DNA of 61,379 nt. Origin: an uncultured Oscillospiraceae bacterium (GTDB taxonomy: Bacteria > Bacillota > Clostridia > Oscillospirales > Oscillospiraceae). Numbering within the stretch: position 1 is the stretch's first letter; each line of letters opens with the position of its first letter. The notes under the pieces are model-generated. The model was not told the origin of the DNA. It worked only from the letters and a program-made list of their open reading frames with translations, and made no database searches. This document shows, piece by piece, positions 54,509 through 61,379 of the stretch. The stretch lies in NCBI GenBank assembly GCA_910584045.1, contig CAJTYO010000012.1, positions 1 to 61,379 of the forward strand, in the 5' to 3' direction. The translations under genes and the position numbers were made by a program.

Positions 54509-55172
54509 GAGATGGCTGCCACTGGAGGAATCTCCAAACAGCGCGCTGCCGGCCGCTGGTTTTGAAGTTGTCCGCAGCCAGTTCTTTTCTCAAAGCGCTG
54601 AGCCGGTTCTTTCTTTTGGCAGGCTGAAAATGTGGGTCAACAGTGTGTGTTTGAAAAAATTCTCCGAAACGGACCATGTGCAGATCCTGGTAAACAGCAG
54701 ATCAAAAACGCTCTCACTGTACCCCAGCCGGGAGGATGTCAGGGACGCTCTCCCGTGGTGCTCCTCCGGCGGCGGAAGGCGAAAACCCCGACAGCTTTCC
54801 TGCCCGATATTTTTTGCGAAAGTCTATGCGCTTATGGAGTGGGACCCTGATTACCGGTACCGCCTGACAGGAAAGCATTTGCGCGAAAACGGAGAGGAGC
54901 TGCTGGCGTTTGATCTGCGGTCGGCGGAGGCGTTTCTTTACGGTGGGGATATGAAGCGGCGCTATATGCCGTATTTCCCCGCCGATTGGCGGGATCGGTT
55001 TGGCACGCCTGCCGCGGAGCACCGCATGGAACCGTTGGTCCGTGTTTTTCAAGAGTATGCCGTTTTTGAACTGGAGAGGCCTTCGCTCAAATCGGATGCC
55101 CCGGTAGTCCCGGAAACGAAAGGAGAGGATGAAATTTGGCGGAATCCGATGTCAGAAAACTATATACCTTGA
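54498..55172 (+). CDS. Free-standing paralogue of the recombinase C-terminal domain
   Basis: A 224-residue protein of unknown function. Residues about 20-200 align with residues about 328-500 of the preceding protein, including FEVVRxQFF, a central VNxVCxKKFxET-like strand and WDPDYRYRLTG against WELEYKYCMKG. The shared domain is beta-rich with scattered aromatic residues, perhaps DNA-binding, but not recognised. The gene overlaps the preceding one by 11 bases, with GGGAGGG 8 bases before the ATG, and the next gene by 37 bases. It is therefore part of a translationally coupled unit. Confidence 0.75.
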   Translation: MEDERWLPLEESPNSALPAAGFEVVRSQFFSQSAEPVLSFGRLKMWVNSVCLKKFSETDHVQILVNSRSKTLSLYPSREDVRDALPWCSSGGGRRKPRQLSCPIFFAKVYALMEWDPDYRYRLTGKHLRENGEELLAFDLRSAEAFLYGGDMKRRYMPYFPADWRDRFGTPAAEHRMEPLVRVFQEYAVFELERPSLKSDAPVVPETKGEDEIWRNPMSENYIP

Positions 55173-56092
55173 AAATCCGGGAGGAATACCGGCGGCTGGT
55201 ACAGCCGTCCGGAGAGAACGAGATCAGGCGCATGGAAGATATGATCCTCCGGTTTGGCTGTGGAGAACCAATATATGTCTGGAGTAAGCGTTTGCTGGTG
55301 GATTATGACCGATATGCCATCTTTCACCGCCTGCATCTCCCGTTTCGCATTATAAATTGCTCGGCCAGAAACAGTACGGAAGTGATCGACTGGATCTGCC
55401 GCGATCAGCTCCGGCGGACGGACCTCACCGGCGTTATGAGACGCTATCTGATCGGACGGCAATACCTGGCCTTGAAGCTGCTCGGCGCACATTACGCAGC
55501 TTCCACATCCCCTGTAAAGAGCGCTCGGATTTTATCTGCCAATATGTCCCAATATGAATCCACGCCCATTCGGATACGGGAAGGACTTGGAAAGTTATAC
55601 CACATCAGGCAGGAGACCATAGAGCGCTATGCCGTCTACACGAAGGCAATAGATATTGTGTGGTCCGTCGAGCCGGACCTGGCTGAGGGACTGATGTCCG
55701 GGCGGCTGTGGATGAGCGTTGATCAGATCATGGAGCTGTCTCATAAGACCCCGGAGGAGATACGAAGACTGCACACACTTCTTTGCAGCGGGACAGGATC
55801 GGCAAGCGGATGCAGCCAGATGAACGAGCTGCTCCCAACAAAGAGGAGGATCGCCGTCGCCCGCGATTCTCCAACGGTTTCCATCAAGGATATGCCTAGC
55901 TATGACCCAGATGCAGAACTCGCCAGTCTGACACTGACAATCCCTGCCTGGGTTGGCTCTGTGCGGCGCGTTAATCAATCCGTAGACTTCGGTGCGGTGT
56001 CCTCCGACGCTAAGCAAGCTGCGCGGAGAGAGCTTATCCGGCTGAAAAACGAAGTCGAGGCGATTCTCCACACCATAAAGAAGGAAGGGTGA
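55136..56092 (+). CDS. ParB-like protein 1
   Basis: A 318-residue protein. Residues about 28-120 resemble the ParB/Srx N-terminal fold: MILRFGCGEPIYVWSKRLLVD, IFHRLHLPFRI, then EVIDWICRDQLRRTDLTGVMRRYLIG, a pattern seen in ParB-like proteins of mobile elements. The usual Gly-His-Arg after the Asp is replaced by DYDRY, so nucleotide handling may be lost. A later helical part (about 130-215) could bind DNA, and the last 30 residues form a helix. TTG at 55136 is the likely start, with AAAGGAGAGG upstream. The gene overlaps its neighbour by 37 bases. Confidence 0.7.
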   Translation: MAESDVRKLYTLKIREEYRRLVQPSGENEIRRMEDMILRFGCGEPIYVWSKRLLVDYDRYAIFHRLHLPFRIINCSARNSTEVIDWICRDQLRRTDLTGVMRRYLIGRQYLALKLLGAHYAASTSPVKSARILSANMSQYESTPIRIREGLGKLYHIRQETIERYAVYTKAIDIVWSVEPDLAEGLMSGRLWMSVDQIMELSHKTPEEIRRLHTLLCSGTGSASGCSQMNELLPTKRRIAVARDSPTVSIKDMPSYDPDAELASLTLTIPAWVGSVRRVNQSVDFGAVSSDAKQAARRELIRLKNEVEAILHTIKKEG

Positions 56093-56094
56093 TT

Positions 56095-56949
56095 ATGGAC
56101 GACTACAGCGCTTTTGTTCCCGACGTACATTTCGAGAAGATCCCCATCAAAAATCTGGTTTCCAATCAGACCTATCAGCGTAATCTGTCCATTGCCCATA
56201 TTCAAAAGACCGCCGGGCATTTTGACGTACATCAGATCAATCCGGTCAAGGTCAGCCGGCGGGACGGGATCAACTATGTATTCAATGGCCAGCATACTAT
56301 TGAGATCGTGGCCTCCGTGTCCGGTTCCCGAGACACGCCGGTTTGGTGCATGGTATATGACGGCATGGGCTACACTGAGGAGGCGGACACCTTCGCTAAA
56401 CAGCAAAAATATGTGAAACCGCTGATGCCCTATGAGATTTTCATGGCAAATATTGAGGCGGGCAATGATGATCAGATCTTGATTAAGAGTTTGTTAGAGT
56501 CCTACCGTCTGCGGATATCCTCCAACAAAGGGCCAAACTGCGTATGTGCTATTTCCACGGTAGAGTTCATTTATCACCGGTACGGCCTCAACACGCTGGA
56601 CCGCACGCTTCGGCTCTGCGTCGCTTCCTGGGAAGGGGAGCCGGATTCGCTGACTGCCAATATCATCAAAGGAATTGCACTGCTGGTCACCGCCTTTGGC
56701 GACAACCTGCGCGACGATTTGTTTCAAGAAAAGGTTGGAAAATTTTCATCCCGCGAGATCAGCCGTAGTGCGCGGGAGCGCAAAATGGGCTCCATGGGGT
56801 ATGCGGAGGTCATGCTGGCCTTCTACAACAAAAAGACTCGCTATCCACTGCGGTGGGCGCAGCTGCATGAGCTGCAATCACAGCGCACCGGCATTATAGG
56901 GAACGATGGAAGTGATGGGCCGGATGAATTGGTAGGAAGACTTGAGTAA
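56095..56949 (+). CDS. ParB-like protein 2 (DUF6551-like)
   Basis: A 284-residue protein. The N-terminal domain (about 10-80: IPIKNLVSNQTYQRNLS, HFDVHQINPVKVSRRDG, YVFNGQHTIEIV) is ParB-like with GQH in the position of the ParB GHR motif. The remaining helical part resembles DUF6551 proteins of Clostridial mobile elements. The role is unknown; partition, regulation or DNA recognition are possible. AAGGAAGGG precedes the ATG at 56095, and the upstream stop codon overlaps this ribosome-site region. It is the last gene of the four-gene module. Confidence 0.75.
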   Translation: MDDYSAFVPDVHFEKIPIKNLVSNQTYQRNLSIAHIQKTAGHFDVHQINPVKVSRRDGINYVFNGQHTIEIVASVSGSRDTPVWCMVYDGMGYTEEADTFAKQQKYVKPLMPYEIFMANIEAGNDDQILIKSLLESYRLRISSNKGPNCVCAISTVEFIYHRYGLNTLDRTLRLCVASWEGEPDSLTANIIKGIALLVTAFGDNLRDDLFQEKVGKFSSREISRSARERKMGSMGYAEVMLAFYNKKTRYPLRWAQLHELQSQRTGIIGNDGSDGPDELVGRLE

Positions 56950-57370
56950 TCGTTTCGAGGTAAATGGGAATATCCATTCCCTGCACACTGAAAACCTGAC
57001 ATGGCTTTTCCGAGTGGCCTGTCCCATCGTTCTGTGTGGACAGAACATAAAGTACAGTATCTGTCAGAACGGAAAAGGACGGATCATTTAGCTTGTCTCC
57101 ACGGACTGCTGCGTGATGGTCTCCTTCATACAAAATCGCACCGGATATCTTTGTTTCCCAGCTGCCTGATTTTTTCATCCCGCTCTGCTCTCGTAGTGCC
57201 AGTCATACTGAGCGTGGGGAAATAGGACTTTTTCATACTCGATCAGTCCGCCGGTCACAGTACCATGCAACTTGAGTAAGTCACGGACGCCCTCTTTTTT
57301 CAAGAGCAGTTTAAGTAATTCTGGGTGTCCTGGGAGAAAATAGTTTTTGGAAAGGTTCCTGATAACGGGT
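56894..57370 (-). pseudogene. Decayed minus-strand gene(s) at the island edge
   Basis: On the minus strand 57370 to 57182 reads without stops as coding-like sequence (GHPELLKLLLKKEGVRD, then GLIEYEKVLFPHAQYDW) but has no start. A second frame from 57178 to 56894 encodes 94 residues beginning MKKSGSWETKISG. Neither is recognised. The second overlaps the end of the ParB-like gene on the other strand. The region also holds a perfect 9-bp hairpin (57356-57364 with 57373-57381). It is probably debris of an older element. Confidence 0.3.
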
Positions 57371-57401
57371 AATATCAGGAATTTATGATATCGCCCGGAA
57401 A

Positions 57402-57436
57402 GGCGGAGACCGGAATGGTCTCCGCCTCTTTATTTT
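57402..57436. terminator. Bidirectional terminator between the mobile region and the flippase gene
   Basis: GGCGGAGACC (57402-57411) pairs perfectly with GGTCTCCGCC (57417-57426) around a 5-base loop. TCTTTATTTTT follows on the plus strand and a shorter T-run lies on the minus side. It overlaps the region just after the minus-strand flippase stop and separates convergent transcription. Confidence 0.8.
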
Positions 57437-58449
57437 TCATCTTCTTCTCCGGACAGCTGCCAGGTCCGGCGCTGGATGCGGAGAGCGAACAGGGCGCTGA
57501 CGGTGAAGGGGAAAAAATAGGTGGCCGTGCGGTACAGAACCAGCGCGGCGGAGGCCCGGGCGTAGTCCATATACCGTCCAAAGAGCAGCAAGAAGGCGAA
57601 CTCCGCCGGTCCCACCCCCGCCACATTGGGCAAGGCGCTGGCAATCAGCAGCATCAAGGCGGCCAGCAGCTGTGCCCGCCAGAAGGGCAGCCCCTCCGCC
57701 CCCAGCAGCCGGACGGCCAGATAGGCCGCCGAGTACAGGCACAGCAGCTTTGTCCCGTTCAGCAGGAGGATTTTCCCGCAGCAGGTGCGGCTTTTCAGCA
57801 CATGCTGAGATTCCGTGTAGAGAGACGCCAGATTGGTACGCCAGACATCCTTCCGCTTTTCCCACCTCTCCGTCTCCGGCAGCAGGCCGATGAGATGCAG
57901 CACCAGATCCCTCAGCCGTCCCCACGTGCACACCAGCACCAGGGCCGCCGACACCGCCGCGCACACCCCAAAGCCCGGCAGCAGATACCTCGTGAGGTCC
58001 GGAACCGTCTCCCACAGCCAGCCGCCCTGGAAGAGCAGCATCACGGCGGCGTAGAGGAGGATGGAGGACTTGTGGAAGATATACTCCACCGTCATCATGC
58101 CCACCCCGTGGCCGATGGTCAGGCCGCACTGGCGCAGGCGCAGGCTCTGCATGGGGATGGACCCCACGGCGCAGGTGGCCACATTGCCGAAGACCCCCAG
58201 GAATGTCACCTCCATGGCCTCCCGGAAGGTGAAGCCGGGCAGCCGGGCCCGCACCAGTACCGCGCAGATGCCGGATTCCAGCAGCTGATACGCCGCCGCC
58301 AGGGTAAACAGCGCCAGCGCCCCGCTCAGAGGAACCCCCTGCAGATTTGCCCAGATCTCCTCCCAGTGTCCCCGGAACACCAGGAACGCCGCCAACAGCA
58401 CCGCCAGAAGCGTCAGCAGACTGCCCGCCGTATTTTTCCATCGTTTCAT
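57430..58449 (-). CDS. Flippase-like membrane protein (LPG synthase transmembrane domain family)
   Basis: A 339-residue polytopic membrane protein with about eight predicted segments. It matches the lysylphosphatidylglycerol-synthase transmembrane family (UPF0104, MprF-like flippase part) without the cytoplasmic aminoacyl transferase domain. SIPMQSLRLRQCGL and the C-terminal ASALPNVAGVGPAEFAFLLLFG are characteristic. Members are thought to flip lipids or lipid-linked molecules. It is encoded 33 bases after the radical SAM gene on the same strand, so the two probably act together on a membrane lipid or lipid-linked product; this is inferred. Confidence 0.88.
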   Translation of the reverse strand: MKRWKNTAGSLLTLLAVLLAAFLVFRGHWEEIWANLQGVPLSGALALFTLAAAYQLLESGICAVLVRARLPGFTFREAMEVTFLGVFGNVATCAVGSIPMQSLRLRQCGLTIGHGVGMMTVEYIFHKSSILLYAAVMLLFQGGWLWETVPDLTRYLLPGFGVCAAVSAALVLVCTWGRLRDLVLHLIGLLPETERWEKRKDVWRTNLASLYTESQHVLKSRTCCGKILLLNGTKLLCLYSAAYLAVRLLGAEGLPFWRAQLLAALMLLIASALPNVAGVGPAEFAFLLLFGRYMDYARASAALVLYRTATYFFPFTVSALFALRIQRRTWQLSGEEDEK

Positions 58450-58482
58450 AGCAACTGTATTCTCTCCGTCGGAGGGTCCTCT

Positions 58483-59844
58483 TTATACGGCGGTCTCCGG
58501 TCTATTTTTTTCATTCCACAGCCGGTCGGCCTCGCCGCGCCAGCATTCGGAGTAGCTTACGCACTTGTCGCACAGGTGGTCCACTGTTTCGGGGGACTGC
58601 ATATCGGTGGAATGGGCCCCGGTGCGGTGGACCATCTCCCGGAGCAGCTGTGGATTTTCCAGCATGGGACAGGGGCGCAGGTGATTTTCGTCAAAGGGCT
58701 GTCCGTCGTGGTAGGCCATGAATATGGGACCCCGCAGGCAGTCCAGCAGGGTTTTCTCTCGGATGTTGGAGTCAGAGTAGTGGATGAACACACAGGGGTC
58801 CGCGTCGCCGTTGGCGTTGATGTGGAGATACCGCCGTCCCCCGGCGATGCAGCCGCCCACGTACTCGCCGTCGTTCTGGAAATCCATAGCGAAAATGGGT
58901 TTTTCCGCCCGCATTTGCCGCACGCGGCGGTACATGGCGGTGCGTTGTTCCGGGGAGGGCAGCAGGGCGGGAACCGCGTCGTTGCCCACAGGCATGTAGT
59001 GGAAATACCAGATGAACCGCGCGCCCCACTCCACCAGCTGATCGATGAAGGCGTCGGAGCTGATGGAGTCCAGATTCTGACTGGTGTAACAGGCGGAGAT
59101 GCCGAAGGGGAGCCTTTTCTCCCTGAGAATCGCCATGGCCCGGACCACCTTCTGGTACACGCCGTCCCCCCGGCGGCCATCGGTGGCAGCTTCGAAGCCC
59201 TCCAGACTGATGGCTGGCATAAAGTTCCTCACACGGAGCATATCGTCCGCAAAGGCCTCGTCGATAAGTGTGGCGTTGGTAAAGGCGAGGAACTGGCAGT
59301 CGGAATGTCGCTCACACAGGGTGATCAAATCTTTTTTTCGCACCAGGGGCTCGCCGCCGGTGTAGATATACATGTAGACGCCCAGAGCCTTCCCCTGGCG
59401 GATGACGCCGTCTATCTCGTCGAGGGTGAGATTAAGTTTGTTGCCGTATTCGGCGGCCCAGCAGCCGGTGCAGCGGAGGTTGCAGGCGGAGGTGGGGTCC
59501 AGAAGGATGGCCCAGGGAATGTTGCAGCCGTATTTGGACCGCATCTCCTCCTGTATGGGCCAGCCGATGATGTTGGCGTTAAGGAAGAAGTTTTCAAACA
59601 CGGCTTTGAGCACATTCGGGTCGGTCTCCTGCAGGATGGCACGGATCAGCCGGTTCATGTTGTTGTCGGGATCCTCCAGGACCTTGCGGAAGGCGGCGCG
59701 CTGGGATGGGAAGCTCTCCTCCCCCTCTCCGGCCAGCTTATCCACCCAATCGAGGAGCTTGAGCATATTGTTCTCCGGGTCCTTTTCCAGGTAGGAGAAG
59801 GCGGTCCTGAGCGCCATTTTCTTTACTCTCTCTTGAATACCCAT
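58483..59844 (-). CDS. Radical SAM / SPASM-type protein
   Basis: A 453-residue iron-sulphur enzyme. The radical SAM cluster motif is CNLRCTGC (near residue 120), followed by YTGGEPL. The C-terminal part has extra cysteines for auxiliary clusters (GGCIAGGRRYLHINANGD, DPC, then CDKCVSYSEC), as in SPASM proteins that modify peptides or other substrates. A helical N-terminal extension of about 100 residues precedes the barrel. The start at 59844 (minus strand) has AAGGAG about 10 bases upstream; a TTG at 59853 is too close to it. A promoter is visible upstream. The substrate is unknown; the partner flippase suggests a membrane-associated product. Confidence 0.88.
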   Translation of the reverse strand: MGIQERVKKMALRTAFSYLEKDPENNMLKLLDWVDKLAGEGEESFPSQRAAFRKVLEDPDNNMNRLIRAILQETDPNVLKAVFENFFLNANIIGWPIQEEMRSKYGCNIPWAILLDPTSACNLRCTGCWAAEYGNKLNLTLDEIDGVIRQGKALGVYMYIYTGGEPLVRKKDLITLCERHSDCQFLAFTNATLIDEAFADDMLRVRNFMPAISLEGFEAATDGRRGDGVYQKVVRAMAILREKRLPFGISACYTSQNLDSISSDAFIDQLVEWGARFIWYFHYMPVGNDAVPALLPSPEQRTAMYRRVRQMRAEKPIFAMDFQNDGEYVGGCIAGGRRYLHINANGDADPCVFIHYSDSNIREKTLLDCLRGPIFMAYHDGQPFDENHLRPCPMLENPQLLREMVHRTGAHSTDMQSPETVDHLCDKCVSYSECWRGEADRLWNEKNRPETAV

Positions 59845-59913
59845 TTTGAGCAATCTCCTTTTTCTTTCTGTTTATTTGCCCCTGCGGGACGGTGTTTTGG
59901 AGTTCATGGGCAC

Positions 59914-59942
59914 ATGATAGAGCAACAGGAGCCCGTTCTCAA
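59914..59942 (-). promoter_or_regulatory. Sigma-A-type promoter of the radical SAM operon
   Basis: Read on the minus strand: TTGAGA (59942-59937), a 17-base spacer, then TATCAT (59919-59914). It is about 70 bases upstream of the radical SAM start. Confidence 0.6.
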
Positions 59943-59943
59943 T

Positions 59944-59995
59944 AGGCAAAAATACCTCCCATGACAGAATATTGGTCACAGGAGATATTTTGCCT
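59944..59995 (-). repeat. Imperfect inverted repeat directly upstream of the promoter
   Basis: AGGCAAAAATACCTCC (59944-59959) and GGAGATATTTTGCCT (59981-59995) form a 15-16-bp inverted repeat with one indel and a 21-base centre. The position immediately upstream of the -35 fits an activator or repressor site. The regulator is unknown. Confidence 0.5.
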
Positions 59996-60031
59996 AAACT
60001 TAATTTATTGAGAGGGCAAGCCATGGCGTAA

Positions 60032-60200
60032 ATTTTTGAGAAGCTGTACCTAGCCTGGTATGATCCATACGACCCGGACAGATTTCCAGCATACCTGCGG
60101 TACGATTTTATCTGGGCCGTATGCCTTCAAGGTTGGCTTCAAGCTGGCCCTGCATCTGACGGCGGTCTGTCTGGACCCGGAGGAGCTGCATGAGATAGTC
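60032..60200 (+). pseudogene. Frameshifted remnant resembling a small DUF6809-like protein
   Basis: One frame from 60032 reads FEKLYLAWYDPYDPDRFPA, and after a shift near 60118 a second frame reads PYAFKVGFKLALHLTAV. Together they resemble the start and end of small DUF6809-type proteins common on Clostridial mobile elements. No start codon is present. It runs into the infB terminator. Tentative. The remaining bases of 59845-60308 contain the promoter, operator-like repeat and terminator listed separately. Confidence 0.3.
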
Positions 60201-60229
60201 AAAAGGGCGGGAGCAAGGCCCGCCCTTTT
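60201..60229 (-). terminator. Terminator downstream of infB
   Basis: AAAAGGGCGGG (60201-60211) and CCGCCCTTTT (60220-60229) form a GC-rich stem with A/T flanks on both sides, able to work in either direction. It lies about 80 bases after the infB stop on the minus strand. Confidence 0.75.
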
Positions 60230-60308
60230 GATCCGCAGTATTTTACATTGTCTTTCGACATTTTTAGCACTAAGCCCGCCGCAGGCGGTCCCACGGGTAT
60301 GGAGCAAA

Positions 60309-61379
60309 TCAAGCCTCAATCTGCTCCATGACGAAGCATTCGATAATGTCGCCGTCCTTGATGTCGTTGAACTTTTCAATGGACATGCCGCACTCGTAGC
60401 CGGAGGCAACCTCCTTGACGGCGTCTTTAAACCGCTGGAGGGAGGCCAGCATCCCTTCGTGAATGACGATGCCGTCCCGAACGATCCGCACCTGACAGGA
60501 CCGCTGGATTTTGCCGTCCTGGACGTAGCACCCGGCAATGGTGCCCACGCCGGACACCTTGTAGGTCTGGCGCACCTCGGCGTGGCCGATGAGGGCCTCC
60601 CGGAACTTGGGGGCCAGCATTCCCTTCATGGCGGCCTCCACCTCGCCGATGGCGTCGTAGATCACCCGATACATCCGCATGTCCACGTTGCTCCGGGCTG
60701 CGCTGTCCCGGGCCGCAGGATCTGGACGGACATTGAAGCCCACGATGATGGCCTTGGAGGTGGACGCCAGCATCACATCGCTCTCGCTGATGGCGCCCAC
60801 GCCGGAGTGGATGACCCGCACCCGGACCTCCTCGTTGGAGATCTTCTCCAGGCTGGCCTTCACCGCCTCGGCGGAGCCCTGTACGTCGGCCTTGACGATG
60901 ATGTTCAGGTCCTTGACCTCGCCGGCTTGAATCTGGCTGAACAGATCTTCCAGGGAGACCTTCTGCACGGGAGCGTTGGCCTTGGCCCGCTCCTCTGCCT
61001 TCCGCTGTTCCACCAGCTCACGGGCCAGACGCTCGTCGGCCACGGCGTTGAAGGGGCTGCCCGCACCCGGGACCTCGCCCAGGCCTGTGATTTCCACGGG
61101 CACAGAGGGTCCCGCCTCGGTAATCCGATTCCCCTTGTCATCCAGCATGGCCCGGACCCGGCCCACGGCGGTGCCGGCGATGATGATGTCTCCGGAGCGC
61201 AGGGTGCCGTTCTGAACCAGCAGCGTGGCCACGGGGCCCCGGCCCTTGTCCAGCCGGGCCTCCACCACCGTGCCCTGGGCGGCACGATTGGGGTTGGCCT
61301 TCAGCTCCGCCACCTCGGCGGTCAGGGTCACCATCTCCAGCAGGTTGTCAATGCCCATGCCGGTCTTGGCGGAGATGGG
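60309..61379 (-). CDS. infB: Translation initiation factor IF-2, C-terminal part (cut by window edge)
   Basis: The C-terminal 356 residues of IF-2. The visible part starts in the G domain (PISAKTGMGIDNLLE, the SAK motif) and includes domain II (RGPVATLLVQNGTLRSGD), domain III (KADVQGSAEAVKASL, RVIHSGVGAISESDV) and the C-terminal domains that bind initiator fMet-tRNA (GCYVQDGKIQRSCQVRI, SYECGMSIEKFNDIKDGD-type end). The frame is open to the last base of the window, so the N-terminal part lies beyond it. It is a core gene and shows that the accessory region is inserted in ordinary chromosome. Confidence 0.98.
   Translation of the reverse strand, partial: PISAKTGMGIDNLLEMVTLTAEVAELKANPNRAAQGTVVEARLDKGRGPVATLLVQNGTLRSGDIIIAGTAVGRVRAMLDDKGNRITEAGPSVPVEITGLGEVPGAGSPFNAVADERLARELVEQRKAEERAKANAPVQKVSLEDLFSQIQAGEVKDLNIIVKADVQGSAEAVKASLEKISNEEVRVRVIHSGVGAISESDVMLASTSKAIIVGFNVRPDPAARDSAARSNVDMRMYRVIYDAIGEVEAAMKGMLAPKFREALIGHAEVRQTYKVSGVGTIAGCYVQDGKIQRSCQVRIVRDGIVIHEGMLASLQRFKDAVKEVASGYECGMSIEKFNDIKDGDIIECFVMEQIEA

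Noticed and set aside
57385..59964. 859-codon plus-strand frame opposite the flippase and radical SAM genes
   Set aside because: Gln/His/Pro-rich shadow. The minus-strand genes have clear motifs and a promoter.
1..61379. CRISPR arrays, rRNA or tRNA genes
   Set aside because: No regularly spaced direct repeats and no cloverleaf or rRNA-like sequence were noticed on either strand by reading. A covariance-model search was not possible.

Overview
The window looks like chromosome of a Gram-positive gut-type Firmicute, probably Clostridia near the Oscillospiraceae. Supporting signs are the GC-rich coding regions with GGAGG ribosome sites, an S-layer-homology protein, lipoprotein solute-binding proteins paired with MalF/MalG-type permeases, a YesM/YesN-type two-component system, and clustered large serine recombinases. 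The genus is inferred, not shown.

Layout. Positions 1-4000 are an accessory, partly decayed and AT-richer stretch. It holds a DUF6744-like mobile-element protein, a terminator split by a 166-bp inverted-repeat element (MITE) with a perfect 10-bp target duplication, an attenuator-like leader, a MATE efflux gene and a stub of a cytidylate-kinase-like gene. From 4042 to 45690 every gene is on the plus strand and forms one large glycan-utilisation locus: an S-layer adhesin-like protein, a 1755-residue secreted lyase with several discoidin-type domains, an ABC importer (two permeases, one lipoprotein, no ATPase), a YesL-like protein, a row of cytoplasmic glycosidases (GH28, GH43, GH51, GH120, GH51, GH31, GH88, GH35, two further GH43), a full route from unsaturated uronic acid to pyruvate plus glyceraldehyde-3-phosphate (kduI, kduD-like, kdgK, kdgA), a D-lyxose-isomerase-like enzyme, the response regulator, sensor kinase and second solute-binding protein, and finally arabinose catabolism (araB-like, araA, araD).

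How it works together (inference). The secreted lyase cuts a uronic-acid-containing plant polysaccharide outside the cell. Large oligosaccharides are imported and dismantled inside, because none of the other glycosidases shows a signal peptide. GH88 removes the unsaturated uronate, the GH51/GH43 enzymes release arabinose, GH120 and GH31 release xylose, and GH35 releases galactose. Two closely similar promoter regions, ahead of the S-layer/lyase genes (3801) and ahead of the transporter operon (11377), carry paired TTACCC repeats 20 bp apart and look like shared sites for the AraC-type response regulator.

From 45.8 to 57.4 kb lies a mobile region: a receiver-less winged-helix protein, a sigma-like regulator, a DUF6870-like protein and three tandem large serine recombinases. 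They are followed by an unusual four-gene module: a recombinase-like protein without its catalytic N-terminus fused to an unrecognised domain, a free-standing paralogue of that domain, and two ParB-like proteins. From 57.4 kb to the end, genes lie on the minus strand: a flippase-type membrane protein, a radical SAM/SPASM protein with a visible promoter, and the C-terminal part of infB cut by the window edge.
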